Assembly: GCF_008974245.1 (NCBI RefSeq)
Contig: NZ_BBZI01000007.1
Coordinates: forward strand, 763,629 to 827,628
Length of the DNA: 64,000 nucleotides
Source of the DNA: Streptomyces abyssomicinicus
GTDB lineage: Bacteria; Actinomycetota; Actinomycetes; Streptomycetales; Streptomycetaceae
Direction: 5' to 3'
The position numbers were made by a program, and so were the translations under genes. Of this stretch, positions 33,421 to 42,214 are shown piece after piece. Numbering within the stretch: the stretch's first letter is position 1; each line of letters starts with the position of its first letter. Below the pieces are notes generated by a model. The model had not been told where the DNA came from and did no database searches. It saw only the letters and a program-made list of their open reading frames with translations.

Positions 33421-34246
33421 GGAAGCGCTCCAGGAGGCAGGGGCCGGCACGGTGCCGCGCGGTGGACGCCGGGCGCTCCGCCCGGCGGAGTCCACCCTGG
33501 CCGCGGCACCTGCTCACCCGCGAGACCAGCGGATGCTCACCCGTCGCTCAGTCCGCGCTCGCCACAACCGCCGGCTGCCCCGGCTGTCCCGGATGTCCGG
33601 GATCGTGCGGATGCCTCCGGCTCCGGGGGCGGGGGTTCCCCGCGCGCGAAGAGCGAGTTCGCGCCGTGCGGGCGCGGGCGACCGAAGGGGGCCTCCGGCC
33701 GTCCGGCGCCCTCCCGGGTGACCGGATCGCACGCCGGCGTGCGCGGTCCGAGGTGGTGGTTGAACGGTGAATGACCCACTTTTCCCGGGGATCCGCCGCA
33801 TGGCCCGGGAATGGACCGTCTCGTTCGGGCGCGCGCCGGGGCGCAAAAGGCGCGTGAAACGGTTGGCGGGATGTAGCGTCTTGCGCAATTGCCAGAGACA
33901 CTCTCGCGCACCGATCGAAAAGCGTCACCGGCGGCTTCTCGCCGAATGGTTTTGACGAACTGTTTTCGTGACCATGACGGCACTTCCGTTTCATTTCGAC
34001 GAATGGCGGAAGAGGTTTCGGTGCAGGTCGGAAAGGGTGCAAAGGCGCGATCATGGAATGGAACGGCATATGCCCCGGCGGGTGGCGTCGTATGCGTTTC
34101 GGCCAAGTCTGAACGGCTGTCTAGGCGGATGCGTGTGAACGTTGGAGCATGAGGGAGTCGGCTGTTGGATGGGGCGTCAATTGGCCGACAAGTTGCTTCC
34201 GCGCCGCTCCGGGCGCGCGGGGAAAACGGGAACAGGGGGTCTCCAC
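33421..34246. other. 826-bp non-coding region, part of it distinctly lower in GC
   Basis: From ~33760 to ~34160 the GC content drops visibly (runs such as GGTTTTGACGAACTGTTTTCG). Frames open across it have no consistent codon bias and no convincing ribosome-binding site. It should hold the promoters of the divergent ssgA-like and acyl-CoA dehydrogenase genes. A small RNA or a lost gene is possible but not shown. Confidence 0.5.
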
Positions 34247-35473
34247 GTGGATCTTTTCGGTACCGCCGCACACGACGCGTTACGGGGCAGGGTGCGGGAG
34301 TTCGCCGAGGCCGAGATACGACCCCGCATCGGTGAGCTGGAGGCGGAGAGGATCGTCGCCGAGGTCGGCCAGAAATTGTCGCGCATGATCGCCGAACAGG
34401 GCTGGATCGGCGCCACGATTTCCCGCGAGTACCAGGGCATGGGTGTGGGTCATCTCGGCAAGACGGTGATCATCGAGGAGCTTTCCCGGGTCTGCGGGGC
34501 GATGGGCGCGATGGCCCAGGCGAGTATTCTCGGCGTCGCCAAGATCATCCATTTCGGGGACGCGGCGCAGCGGGCGGCCTGGCTGCCACGGATCGCCAGG
34601 GGCGCCTGTCTGCCCACCATCGCCGTCACCGAGCCGGGCTCCGGCGGACACGTCCTCGGAATGACCAGCAGCGCGGTCCGCGACGGCGGCGACTACGTAC
34701 TCGACGGACGCAAGGTCTACGTGGGCAACAGCCATGTGGGCGATCTCCACGGTGTGGTGGTGCGCACCGGGCGGGGGTCGCGTGGGCTTACCGCCTTCCT
34801 GGTCGAGGCGGACCGGCCGGGAGTCCGTCTCGTCCCGCAGCGGGAGTCCATGGGACTCCACGGCTTCTCGTTCGGGGAGATCGTCCTCGACGGCGTCCGC
34901 GTGCCGGCCGCGCACCGCCTCGGCGAGGAGGGCCAGGGACTGGACGTCGCCTACTCCTCCTCGACGCTCTACGGCAGACCGAACCTCGCCGCCGTCTCGC
35001 TCGGCATCCACCAGGCCGTGGTCGAGGAGACCGCGGCCTTCTGCGCGGAACGGATCCGTTACGGCAGGCCGCTGAAGGACCTGACCAACATCAAGATCAA
35101 GCTGGGCGAGATGCAGTCGCGTCTGATGACCGCGCGGACCGCCCTCTACCACGCGGTGAGCCTGCTCGACCACGGGATGCCGTGCGACGAGGAGATGATG
35201 AGCGCCAAGGCGGTCAACGCGGAGTACGCCATCACCTCGGCCCGGCAGGCGATGGAGATCCACGCGGCGGCCGGACTGTTCACCGACCGCGGGGTGGAAC
35301 GGCACGTGCGGGACGCGTTCCACATCCTCGCCCCGGCCGGCACGTCCGACGTCCAGTACCTGCGGCTGGCCGAGACGGCACTGGGGGAGGGCAAGGGCTC
35401 GTGGTCCGTCCGCCTCGCCCACGTGGCCCGCACGGTCCCGCAGGGGCCCGGGCGGGGGCTCCTCGCGGTGTGA
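34247..35473 (+). CDS. Acyl-CoA dehydrogenase-fold protein lacking the usual catalytic Glu
   Basis: A 408-residue protein with the ACAD order: N-terminal helical domain, beta domain with IAVTEPGSGGHVLGMTSSA (family TEPGAGSD-like), and C-terminal helical domain with RIRYGRPL. The position of the usual catalytic glutamate, in a YEGT motif, reads APAGTSDVQ here, and the beta-domain Asp is His. It may use a base elsewhere, as isovaleryl-CoA dehydrogenase does, or act on a carrier-bound substrate. The GTG at 34247 with AGGGGGT 6 nt upstream is preferred over an upstream TTG. No acyl-CoA metabolic genes flank it. Confidence 0.75.
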   Translation: MDLFGTAAHDALRGRVREFAEAEIRPRIGELEAERIVAEVGQKLSRMIAEQGWIGATISREYQGMGVGHLGKTVIIEELSRVCGAMGAMAQASILGVAKIIHFGDAAQRAAWLPRIARGACLPTIAVTEPGSGGHVLGMTSSAVRDGGDYVLDGRKVYVGNSHVGDLHGVVVRTGRGSRGLTAFLVEADRPGVRLVPQRESMGLHGFSFGEIVLDGVRVPAAHRLGEEGQGLDVAYSSSTLYGRPNLAAVSLGIHQAVVEETAAFCAERIRYGRPLKDLTNIKIKLGEMQSRLMTARTALYHAVSLLDHGMPCDEEMMSAKAVNAEYAITSARQAMEIHAAAGLFTDRGVERHVRDAFHILAPAGTSDVQYLRLAETALGEGKGSWSVRLAHVARTVPQGPGRGLLAV

Positions 35474-35476
35474 GAG

Positions 35477-35507
35477 CGGTGCCGTGGCCCCGCAGGGGCC
35501 CTGGCAC
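35477..35507 (+). terminator. Hairpin after the acyl-CoA dehydrogenase-like gene
   Basis: Arms GGTGCCGTGGCCCC and GGGGCCCTGGCACC with two central mismatches and a 3-nt loop, just past the stop codon. Confidence 0.55.
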
Positions 35508-35588
35508 CGTGGTGTCCGGCCCCGGACGGCGTACCGTCCTTCGCGCACGAGGGGCGGTACGCGGCCCGGGGCGGGGCACGTCCCGCGG

Positions 35589-35613
35589 GGGCCCGGTCGC
35601 GGTGACCGGGCCC
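35589..35613 (-). terminator. Hairpin at the end of the conservon operon
   Basis: Arms GGGCCCGGTC (35589-35598) and GACCGGGCCC (35604-35613), 20 nt past the stop of the last minus-strand gene. Confidence 0.6.
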
Positions 35614-35632
35614 GCCCAGCCCGCCCCTCCTG

Positions 35633-36103
35633 TCATCCCGCGGTCCCGGGCCAGACGCCGTACGCGAAGCAGCCGCTGACGTCGTCGACGCCGAGCCGCC
35701 AGTGGTGGCCCACCGGCATCCGCGGCGCCACGCCGACCATGAGCTCCTCCTCGAGTTCCTCCCTGCTCCACTCCTCCGGCGGGACGACCCCCACCAGCCG
35801 GGCGTACAGCCCGGTCAGCGCCGACCGGAGCACCTCGTCCTCGGCCAGCATCTGCGCGGGCACGCGCAGATGCGCGCCGGGCCACAGCCGCGACGGCACG
35901 ACGGACGCCAGGGCGAGGGCCCGCGCCCGGTCGGGGCTCAGACCGGCGGCCTCCCGGACCTCCTCGGCGCCGGCGCCCTCGTACCGGGCCTGGAGCATCA
36001 GCCGGTCGCGCGCGGCGCAGGCCGCCGCCACGTGCTCGGCGTGCCAGCGCAGCCGCTCCATCAGCTCCTTGATCCGCAACTCGCTCCCCGGTCCGCCCGT
36101 CAT
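35633..36103 (-). CDS. Small helical protein coupled to the PucR gene
   Basis: A 156-residue protein. The N-terminal half (RIKELMERLRWHAEHVAAACAARDRLMLQARYEG then VREAAGLSPDRA) looks like a coiled helix followed by a degenerate HTH of the sigma-region-4 type. The C-terminal half has WSREELEEELMVGVAPRMPVGHHWRLGVDD. I do not recognise a named family. GGAGGTGTC precedes the ATG and the ATGA overlap with the PucR stop indicates translational coupling. It is the last gene of the conservon transcript. Possible role as an anti- or accessory regulator is speculative. Confidence 0.6.
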   Translation of the reverse strand: MTGGPGSELRIKELMERLRWHAEHVAAACAARDRLMLQARYEGAGAEEVREAAGLSPDRARALALASVVPSRLWPGAHLRVPAQMLAEDEVLRSALTGLYARLVGVVPPEEWSREELEEELMVGVAPRMPVGHHWRLGVDDVSGCFAYGVWPGTAG

Positions 36104-37995
36104 GACACCTCCAGCGGCCAGGGGGACCCGTTCGCCGGACGCGGCGCCGTCGCCGTCGTCGTCAGGGCCGGATAGGGCTCACCCGCCGGAGTGGTCGCGT
36201 ACATGGCGCAGGTCAGCGGCCGGATGCCGCTGAGCCGGTGCTCCCCGTGGTCCTCCATCAGGTCCTGGGGGATGCCGGTGATGAAGTCCCGCTCCAGCAG
36301 GTGCTCCGCGGCCTGGATGTGGGCGCGCACGGTCTTCGGCGCGATGCCGACCCGGACCGCGGCCTGGTCGACGTGGAACTCGCAGGTCACCCAGGACCGC
36401 AGGGTGCGGACCAGGTCACGCCGGTCGGTGGCGAGCGGCCGCAGTGTCTTGTCGGCCCACGCCCGGACCTCCGGACCGGTCAGGAGGTCGTGCAGGGTGG
36501 CCGGCGGGCCGGCCTCCCCGGCGCTCCCGGTGCCGTACATCCGCACCACCTGGATGGCGAGGGAGAGCGCGATCCGGTGCATGGTGCGCTCGGGGTCGAG
36601 GCCCACCGCCTCGCAGGTCTGGGTGACCCGCCGGGCAAGGGTGTTGCGGTGCATGCCGAGCACCTTGGACGCCGCCGTGGTGCGGAACTCCAGTGCCATG
36701 GCGGTGAGTTCGAGCTGACGTATCCGGGCGGTGCTGAGGATCGGCTGGAGCAGCGCGGAGGCCCACGACCGGGCGGGCCCGGCCGGCAGGACGTCGGCGA
36801 GGCCCGGTGGACGCGGCGACGCGATGACGATCCGCTCCGGGTAGTGCGAGGCCCGGGTGAGCGCGGCGAGGGCCTCGTCGTAGGCGTCGCCCACCTGCTT
36901 GAGCGGATGCGGCTGGCTGCCGCCGATGTGGACCCCCGCCGTGCGGAACACGTCCAGCAGATGCCGCACGGTGTGCTCGTGCTCCTGCTCCTCGACCAGC
37001 GGCACCACGCTGATGATGTGGTTGTCGAAGGCAGGGCAGGCGACCGAGAGCGCCTGACCGGCGAAGAGCCGGTCGGCCTGCGCCATCACCAGTGCCCGCC
37101 CCGCCCGGCCGCAGTCGGTGACGTAGACCTGGGCGTGGGTGGGGTCCAGCAGCCCCGGCATGATCGACGCGGTGACCCGCTGGGCGTCGACCGCGTGCCC
37201 GGTCATCAGCAGCTGGAACGCCGACAGCCGCACCTGGCGGACGGCGTCGGAGACCACCAGGTCGTCGGAGCGCCGCCGTCCCGGCATGGCCACCGAGAGC
37301 ACCTTGGCCGCGCAGGTGGTGAGTTCGGTCTCCGCCTGCCCCAGCGGACGGGGCGTGCCGACGACCAGGGCGCCCTGTCCTCCCAGCGGCACCGAGGAGA
37401 CGTACAGCCCGTCGACCATCTGCCGCGGCTGGTCGGGCTGTTCCAGCGCGGCCGCCAGGGTCACGGGAGCGGCGGGCGGGGCCGCGGCGCGCACTCCGCC
37501 GGAGTCGCGGACGACCACGCTGCCGGGCAGTTCGGCCGCGAGGTACTCGGCGATCCCGGTGACCGTGTCGGCCTGCGGATGGGCGAGCTGGTCGAGCAGG
37601 GTGCTCAGCCGCGCGGCGTGGCGCCGGGCGGCGACGACACTGAGTTCGGCGACCCGGTGGGTCAGCAGCGCCTTCCAGTCGCTGAGCGAGTGCGACGTGG
37701 TGAGCAGCGGCAGGCGGTGCTGGGCCGCCGTCTCCCGCAGGGCGGGGTCGAGCGTGTCGGGGGCCGCTCCGGAGACGACCAGCGCCGCCGCGCCGCCCGC
37801 CGACAACGTGTACATGATGCGTTCGGCGTCCTCCAGATAGCGGCCGTGGGTGACGATCAGCGCGTGCCCGATGCTGGAGCGGATCCAGTCGGTGTCGGAG
37901 AGGACCTGCGCGCAGTGCACCTCGCGGTCGTCCCCGACCTGGCAGGCGGTGATGCCCAGCTCGGGGAAGGCCGGTAGATCTCGGACGGTCAACAT
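36100..37995 (-). CDS. PucR-family regulator appended to the conservon
   Basis: A 631-residue regulator: an N-terminal PucR domain (LTVRDLPAFPELGI ... SLSDWKALLTHRV, ~1-150), a middle GGDEF-like/CdaR segment, and a C-terminal HTH (FRTTAASKVLGMHRNTLARRVTQTCEAVGLD), here followed by an extra ~130-residue region with a second HTH-like stretch (VDQAAVRVGIAPKTVRAHIQAAEHLLE). Typical PucR proteins end after the first HTH, so the tail is unusual. The ATG at 37995 has GAGGAG 9 nt upstream, which lies in the last codons of the P450 gene; upstream GTG/ATG starts in frame are possible. Confidence 0.75.
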   Translation of the reverse strand: MLTVRDLPAFPELGITACQVGDDREVHCAQVLSDTDWIRSSIGHALIVTHGRYLEDAERIMYTLSAGGAAALVVSGAAPDTLDPALRETAAQHRLPLLTTSHSLSDWKALLTHRVAELSVVAARRHAARLSTLLDQLAHPQADTVTGIAEYLAAELPGSVVVRDSGGVRAAAPPAAPVTLAAALEQPDQPRQMVDGLYVSSVPLGGQGALVVGTPRPLGQAETELTTCAAKVLSVAMPGRRRSDDLVVSDAVRQVRLSAFQLLMTGHAVDAQRVTASIMPGLLDPTHAQVYVTDCGRAGRALVMAQADRLFAGQALSVACPAFDNHIISVVPLVEEQEHEHTVRHLLDVFRTAGVHIGGSQPHPLKQVGDAYDEALAALTRASHYPERIVIASPRPPGLADVLPAGPARSWASALLQPILSTARIRQLELTAMALEFRTTAASKVLGMHRNTLARRVTQTCEAVGLDPERTMHRIALSLAIQVVRMYGTGSAGEAGPPATLHDLLTGPEVRAWADKTLRPLATDRRDLVRTLRSWVTCEFHVDQAAVRVGIAPKTVRAHIQAAEHLLERDFITGIPQDLMEDHGEHRLSGIRPLTCAMYATTPAGEPYPALTTTATAPRPANGSPWPLEVS

Positions 37996-38002
37996 GTGCC
38001 TG

Positions 38003-39232
38003 TCACTCCTCATCGGTGGGGCGTGCTGCGCGTCCGTCACGCCACGTCGAAAGGTTTCTTCGGCCTTTGCGGGTGGTGGAGAACAGCACGCCGACGTGGG
38101 CGGGGCAGGCGCGGAACGGGCTGGGCCGCCGGGCGACCGCGGTGATCGGTGCGGTGAGGTCCCAGAGCATGTCGACGGCCGTCTCGGTCGCGGCCTCCGC
38201 GATGGTGGTGGCCAGGCCGGGCGCCGGGCACTGGTGGACCCCCGCCGACCAGGCGAGGTGGCTGCGGTCGTGCGCGCCGCCGTCGCCCGGACGGTCGGGG
38301 TCGACCCCGGTGGCCGCGTGGTGGATCAGGACGGGGACGCCGGTGGGGACCTGCACGCCGTGCAGCACGGTGGGCCGCACCGCGTAGTAGGCCGACATGG
38401 TGGCGGCCGGGCAGCGGCGGGAGAGCGTCTCGGTGAGCGCCGCGCGCACGGTGACCGAACCGCCGATCAGCCGGGTCGCGTACGCCGGGTCGGCGACCAG
38501 CGCGTGCAGGGTGGTGCCGATCCACGCCGCCGTGGGCGCCGCGCCCAGGATGATCAGCGCGATCACCTGGTGGCACACCTCGTCGTCGGTGAGGCCCGCC
38601 GGATGCGCCAGCAGCCAGGACGTGAAGTCCCGTGTCGGGTGTTCCCGTTTGGCGTCGAGCACCTCCTGGACCATGCCGTACAGGTCCCACCACGCGGTGG
38701 TGGCGTCCGGCTCCGCGTCGGCGAGCCGGTCGGTCGCCGCGCGGACCCGGTCGGCCTCCCGGAGCGGCAGGCCGGCCAGCTGGGTCATCGTCCGGGCGAC
38801 CACCCGGTCCGCGTACTCGGCCATCAGGTCGACGTGGCCGCGTTCGGCGACGTCCTCGATCAGGTCCCGGGCGTGCCGCTGCACCGTCTCGCGCACCGCG
38901 TGCAGGTTGACGGAGGCCAGGCAGTCGCCCACCGCCCGGCGCAGCCGTTCGTGGCGCTCACCGTCGCTGTGGTGCAGTCCTGGCGTGGCCAGATAGGTCA
39001 GACGGGAGGGGACCACGCCGCGGTTCAGCGCCTCCCAGTGGCCCGGGTCCTTGCGGAAGGCCGGACCGGTCAGCACCTCCCGGGCCGCCTGCCAGCCCGT
39101 CACCACCAGCGCGTGGATGCCGTCGGCGATCTCCGTCCAGGCCACCGGGCCCTGCGACCGCAGATGGGCGTAGACGTCCTGTTCGTCGAGGGCGGTGCCG
39201 TGAAGTCGGGGGACGTGCGCGGAAGTCGTCAT
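38003..39232 (-). CDS. cvnE: Cytochrome P450 of the conservon
   Basis: A 409-residue soluble P450. The heme loop reads WSAGVHQCPAPGL with the cysteine ligand, a variant of FGxGxHxCxG. The ExxR motif is in ALTETLSRR. The I-helix reads ILGAAPTAAWIG, without the usual acid-Thr pair, so oxygen activation may be altered. P450s ending a kinase-Roadblock-DUF742-GTPase set are typical of the cvn9/cvn10 (rar) type conservons. It overlaps the end of cvnD by 4 nt. The substrate is unknown; a morphogenetic signal is a common guess. Confidence 0.82.
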   Translation of the reverse strand: MTTSAHVPRLHGTALDEQDVYAHLRSQGPVAWTEIADGIHALVVTGWQAAREVLTGPAFRKDPGHWEALNRGVVPSRLTYLATPGLHHSDGERHERLRRAVGDCLASVNLHAVRETVQRHARDLIEDVAERGHVDLMAEYADRVVARTMTQLAGLPLREADRVRAATDRLADAEPDATTAWWDLYGMVQEVLDAKREHPTRDFTSWLLAHPAGLTDDEVCHQVIALIILGAAPTAAWIGTTLHALVADPAYATRLIGGSVTVRAALTETLSRRCPAATMSAYYAVRPTVLHGVQVPTGVPVLIHHAATGVDPDRPGDGGAHDRSHLAWSAGVHQCPAPGLATTIAEAATETAVDMLWDLTAPITAVARRPSPFRACPAHVGVLFSTTRKGRRNLSTWRDGRAARPTDEE

Positions 39233-39822
39233 TGCACCTGGATCTCCTTGGGCCGGAGGACGTCCTTGACCAGGGCGATCAGGGACTGCTTCGCGGATTC
39301 GCGGGCCCGCGCGTCGATCCGGATCAGTGGCCGGTCGTCGGGCAGGCTCAGCGCGTCACGCAGGACCGGTTCGGGGTACACGGGCGCCTGCGGGAAGTCG
39401 TTGATGGCGATGACGTACGGCAGCCCGGCCTCCTCGAGCAGGCCGATCGACTCGTAACAGGCGTCCACGTGCCGGGTGTCGAGGAGGACGATGCCGCCCA
39501 GCGCGCCGTTGAGCAGGGAGCGGATCATGTCGGCGAACCGGGGCTGGCCGGGCGCGCCGAACAGGTAGACGACGATGCCGCCGGCCAGCGTGCGCCGCCC
39601 GAAGTCCATGGCGACCGTGGTGGTCGTCTTGGCGGCGGTCGGCAGGTCGTCGATCACCTGTCCCGCCTGGCTCAGCCGTTCCTCGGTGCGCAGCGGCCGG
39701 ATCTCGGAGACCGTCTCCACGAGAGTCGTCTTGCCGACCCCGAAGGCGCCGAGGACCACGATCTTCACGGAGGTGGATCCGGGTGGCAGGTAGTGCGGGC
39801 GGCTAGAGCTTCTGAAGGCCAT
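39229..39822 (-). CDS. cvnD: Ras-like GTPase of the conservon
   Basis: A 197-residue GTPase of the conservon/MglA-like family: P-loop GAFGVGKTT at 25-33, TTTTVAMDFGR (switch I area), FGAPGQPRF (DxxG-type with A at D position), and AINDFPQ as the NKxD equivalent. The G3 and G4 variants are those of this atypical family. The ATG at 39822 overlaps the 3' end of cvnC by 20 nt. CvnD is thought to cycle between GTP and GDP under control of the Roadblock protein and kinase. Confidence 0.85.
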   Translation of the reverse strand: MAFRSSSRPHYLPPGSTSVKIVVLGAFGVGKTTLVETVSEIRPLRTEERLSQAGQVIDDLPTAAKTTTTVAMDFGRRTLAGGIVVYLFGAPGQPRFADMIRSLLNGALGGIVLLDTRHVDACYESIGLLEEAGLPYVIAINDFPQAPVYPEPVLRDALSLPDDRPLIRIDARARESAKQSLIALVKDVLRPKEIQVQ

Positions 39823-40222
39823 CGAGTATCCGTTCCAGGAATTCTTTCTCGTGCGGCTGGGCCTGCGGGACGAACGGGTCGGCCGCGAGCAGGTTTCCCC
39901 GCGCCACCAGGTCGGCGACCAGCGCGCGGACCACGCCCCCGGGCATCTCCAGATGCGCGGCGACCTCGGCCACCGACACCACGCCCGGTGCGCAGAGCGC
40001 CAGCACCCGGCGGGCCTGCACGCCCAGCCCGGCCCGCGGCGCGGACGGGGCGAGCGAGAGGAGGGTGGCGTGGTCGGTGCGCAGCCTCGGGGGCTCCGGC
40101 GCCTCGGGCACGCCGGTACCGTCCGCCTCGCCGGGGACCGTGTCCCGCGGGAGGGGGATGACGGTGTGGGAGCGGACCACGCCACGGCGTGTGTGCCCGT
40201 TGCCTGCCGGTCCGCCGCTCAT
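39803..40222 (-). CDS. cvnC: DUF742 protein of the conservon
   Basis: A 139-residue protein. After a variable N-terminus there is a winged-helix-like DUF742 domain with RVLALCAPGVVSVAEVAAHLEMPGG and VARGNLLAADP. DUF742 proteins always lie between the Roadblock and GTPase genes of conservons; their exact job is unsettled. The 5' end overlaps cvnB by 4 nt (ATGA). Confidence 0.88.
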   Translation of the reverse strand: MSGGPAGNGHTRRGVVRSHTVIPLPRDTVPGEADGTGVPEAPEPPRLRTDHATLLSLAPSAPRAGLGVQARRVLALCAPGVVSVAEVAAHLEMPGGVVRALVADLVARGNLLAADPFVPQAQPHEKEFLERILDGLQKL

Positions 40223-40656
40223 TGCCCGGTCGCGAGCTGCCGTTCCCGGGCCTCGAGGTAGGAGCCCAGCCCTTTGATGAGTTTGAGGCTCTTGCCGATC
40301 GCGGCCTGGACCCTGGGCGAGCGGTCGCCCTCCACGGCCACCGCCAGACCGGTGTTCCGCCCGGCCGACAGCACGGCGACCGTCATCTCGGTGAAGTCGA
40401 TGATGTTGTACTTCATCCGCATCTGCTCGGGACGGCTCCCGGAGAACTCCAGGAACACCGAGGTGTGCAGCGAGGCCAGCCCGCTGAAGGCCGCGCTGAG
40501 CTTCTCGGCGGTGTCCCGGGGGATCCCGTCGGTGTGGGTGAGCATCATCCCGTCGCTGGAGAACAGCACGGCGCCGGTCACGCCGTCGCCGAGAAGGGTG
40601 TTGAGCTGCGGGGTCATGTCGACGGTGTCGGCGGTGACGTGCGTGTACTCGGACAT
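40219..40656 (-). CDS. cvnB: Roadblock/LC7 protein of the conservon
   Basis: A 145-residue protein with the MglB-like fold: LNTLLGDGVTGAVLFSSDGMMLTHTDGI, then ASLHTSVFLEFSG and LKLIKGLGSYLEARE. It is predicted to form a homodimer that acts on the CvnD GTPase. It starts 1 nt after the cvnA stop and overlaps cvnC, so the genes are translated together. Confidence 0.88.
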   Translation of the reverse strand: MSEYTHVTADTVDMTPQLNTLLGDGVTGAVLFSSDGMMLTHTDGIPRDTAEKLSAAFSGLASLHTSVFLEFSGSRPEQMRMKYNIIDFTEMTVAVLSAGRNTGLAVAVEGDRSPRVQAAIGKSLKLIKGLGSYLEARERQLATGQ

Positions 40657-40657
40657 C

Positions 40658-42214
40658 TCAGGCTCCTAAGTCGTTCGTGCCGTCGCCGTAGCCCTCCATC
40701 AGGGTGTCCATCACCCGTCCCAGGTCCGCGGTGAACGTCTCGGGGTCGGGAAGGGGCGCGGGGGCCTGGGGCGACGGCGCGGCGTGGCGTCGGGGCGCCC
40801 GCGGCTGTCGTTTGGGGAGGACGGGGAGCTCCGGCGCGGTGGGGGCGGCCTGGCCGTTGCCCTGGGCGGGGTCAGGCAGCCGCGGGGTCTGTGCCTGGTA
40901 CGCCCCGGCGTGCCGGGCCGGAGCCAGGCGTGCCGGGGTGGGCGGCGGTGGCGTGCCGGCCCAGGTACCGCCCCAGGTGTCGGCCCGGTTGTCGGCCCAG
41001 GTGTCGGCGGCCGCCGGGGAGAGCGCCGCCATGGCCGCCCGGGGACCGGGGACGACGGGCGTGGGGCCCGGTGCCTCACGCTCCCGCGCGCGCCGCGGGT
41101 TTCCCGCGGCGGCGGGCTCCTGCGGCGCCTCGTCGTGCAGGTGGGCGTCGGGGACCAAGAGGTCGGCGCGCATCCCGCCCGCGGCGGACGGGGCGAGGCC
41201 CGCCCGCAGCCCGTACTCGGACATCAGCCGTCCCACCACCAGGAATCCGAGCCGGCCCGGCTCCGCCAGATCGGTCACCCACGCCCCGCCCGCAGCCAGG
41301 GAGCGTTCCGCCTCCTCGAGCTGGAGCGGGGCCATGCCGAGTCCTTGGTCCTCCACCGAGAACCGGATCCCGTTGGACACCCGCTGCACGTGGACGGAGA
41401 CCGTGCCACCGGAGTAGGCCGTCGCGTTGGCCAGCAGTTCGGTCAGCGCCACGATGGCGGGCTCGACGATCAGACCGTCGACGACGATCTCGCCGGTGTC
41501 CACGTGGTAGGCGTAGTCGACGGCGTTGCTGTGCCGGATGCGGCCGCGGGCGCTCTCCACGATCTCCGCGACCGTGCAGCTGGCGCGCTGGATCCCGGGC
41601 CAGGAGTCGGTGAGGATCCGCAGCCGCTGCACGCTGTGGACGCCCATGGTGACGCTGTGGTCCACCTTGGTCAGGATCGAACGCAGGTCCTTGGCACCGG
41701 CGTACACGCCGCCACCGGTCAGCTCCAGGTCGTCGAGACCGTCGTCGATGTCGGCCTGGGCGTGCGTCAGCGCGGCCTGGACCTCCTCGGCGATGCCGCG
41801 CAGCGCTCCTCGCGCCGACTCCTCGACGCCGCGCCGGACCACGTCACCCGCGCCGCGCACCAGGCCCTCGGCGGCGGAGAGGTAGCCGGCGACCTCGGTG
41901 CCCTCGAAGACGGCGGGGTGCGCGAGTCCGGCCGTGGCCGGGACCCGCACTCCCTCCAGCTCCTGCACCACCTGGGGGAGCCGCCGCTCCACCAGGCACT
42001 CCAGCTCGCTGATCACCTGCTGGGCGTACTGCCAGTGCCGGCCCTGCTCCTGCCGGGCGAGTTCGGCGGCCTCCGCCTTCTCCCGGGCGGCCGCCAATGC
42101 CTCGGCCAGCTCCCGTGCGGCACGGCGCCTGCCCGGCAGGCAGGCCGACCACACCACGATCGCCGAACCGAGCGCGGACGACGCTCCGATGACCAAGTCC
42201 GTGTAATCGAGCAC
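40658..42214 (-). CDS. cvnA: Sensor histidine kinase-like ATPase of the conservon
   Basis: A 518-residue membrane protein. One TM helix lies at ~7-25, followed by a long coiled-coil (Ala/Glu/Arg-rich, ~30-75) and a nitrate-sensor-kinase-like helical region. The HATPase domain carries the N box ELLANATAYSGG near 258 and the G1 box DQGLGMAP near 290. No standard H-box histidine is obvious, as in many CvnA proteins. The C-terminal ~150 residues are Pro/Ala-rich and disordered-looking. The start GTG at 42214 has only a weak ribosome-binding site. It heads a seven-gene run ending near 35633. Confidence 0.82.
   Translation of the reverse strand: MLDYTDLVIGASSALGSAIVVWSACLPGRRRAARELAEALAAAREKAEAAELARQEQGRHWQYAQQVISELECLVERRLPQVVQELEGVRVPATAGLAHPAVFEGTEVAGYLSAAEGLVRGAGDVVRRGVEESARGALRGIAEEVQAALTHAQADIDDGLDDLELTGGGVYAGAKDLRSILTKVDHSVTMGVHSVQRLRILTDSWPGIQRASCTVAEIVESARGRIRHSNAVDYAYHVDTGEIVVDGLIVEPAIVALTELLANATAYSGGTVSVHVQRVSNGIRFSVEDQGLGMAPLQLEEAERSLAAGGAWVTDLAEPGRLGFLVVGRLMSEYGLRAGLAPSAAGGMRADLLVPDAHLHDEAPQEPAAAGNPRRAREREAPGPTPVVPGPRAAMAALSPAAADTWADNRADTWGGTWAGTPPPPTPARLAPARHAGAYQAQTPRLPDPAQGNGQAAPTAPELPVLPKRQPRAPRRHAAPSPQAPAPLPDPETFTADLGRVMDTLMEGYGDGTNDLGA

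Noticed and set aside
33424..33437. TGGAAGCGCTCCAG, resembling a CebR/LacI box
   Set aside because: It is only near-palindromic and overlaps the ssgA-like ribosome-binding site; sugar control of this gene is not supported.
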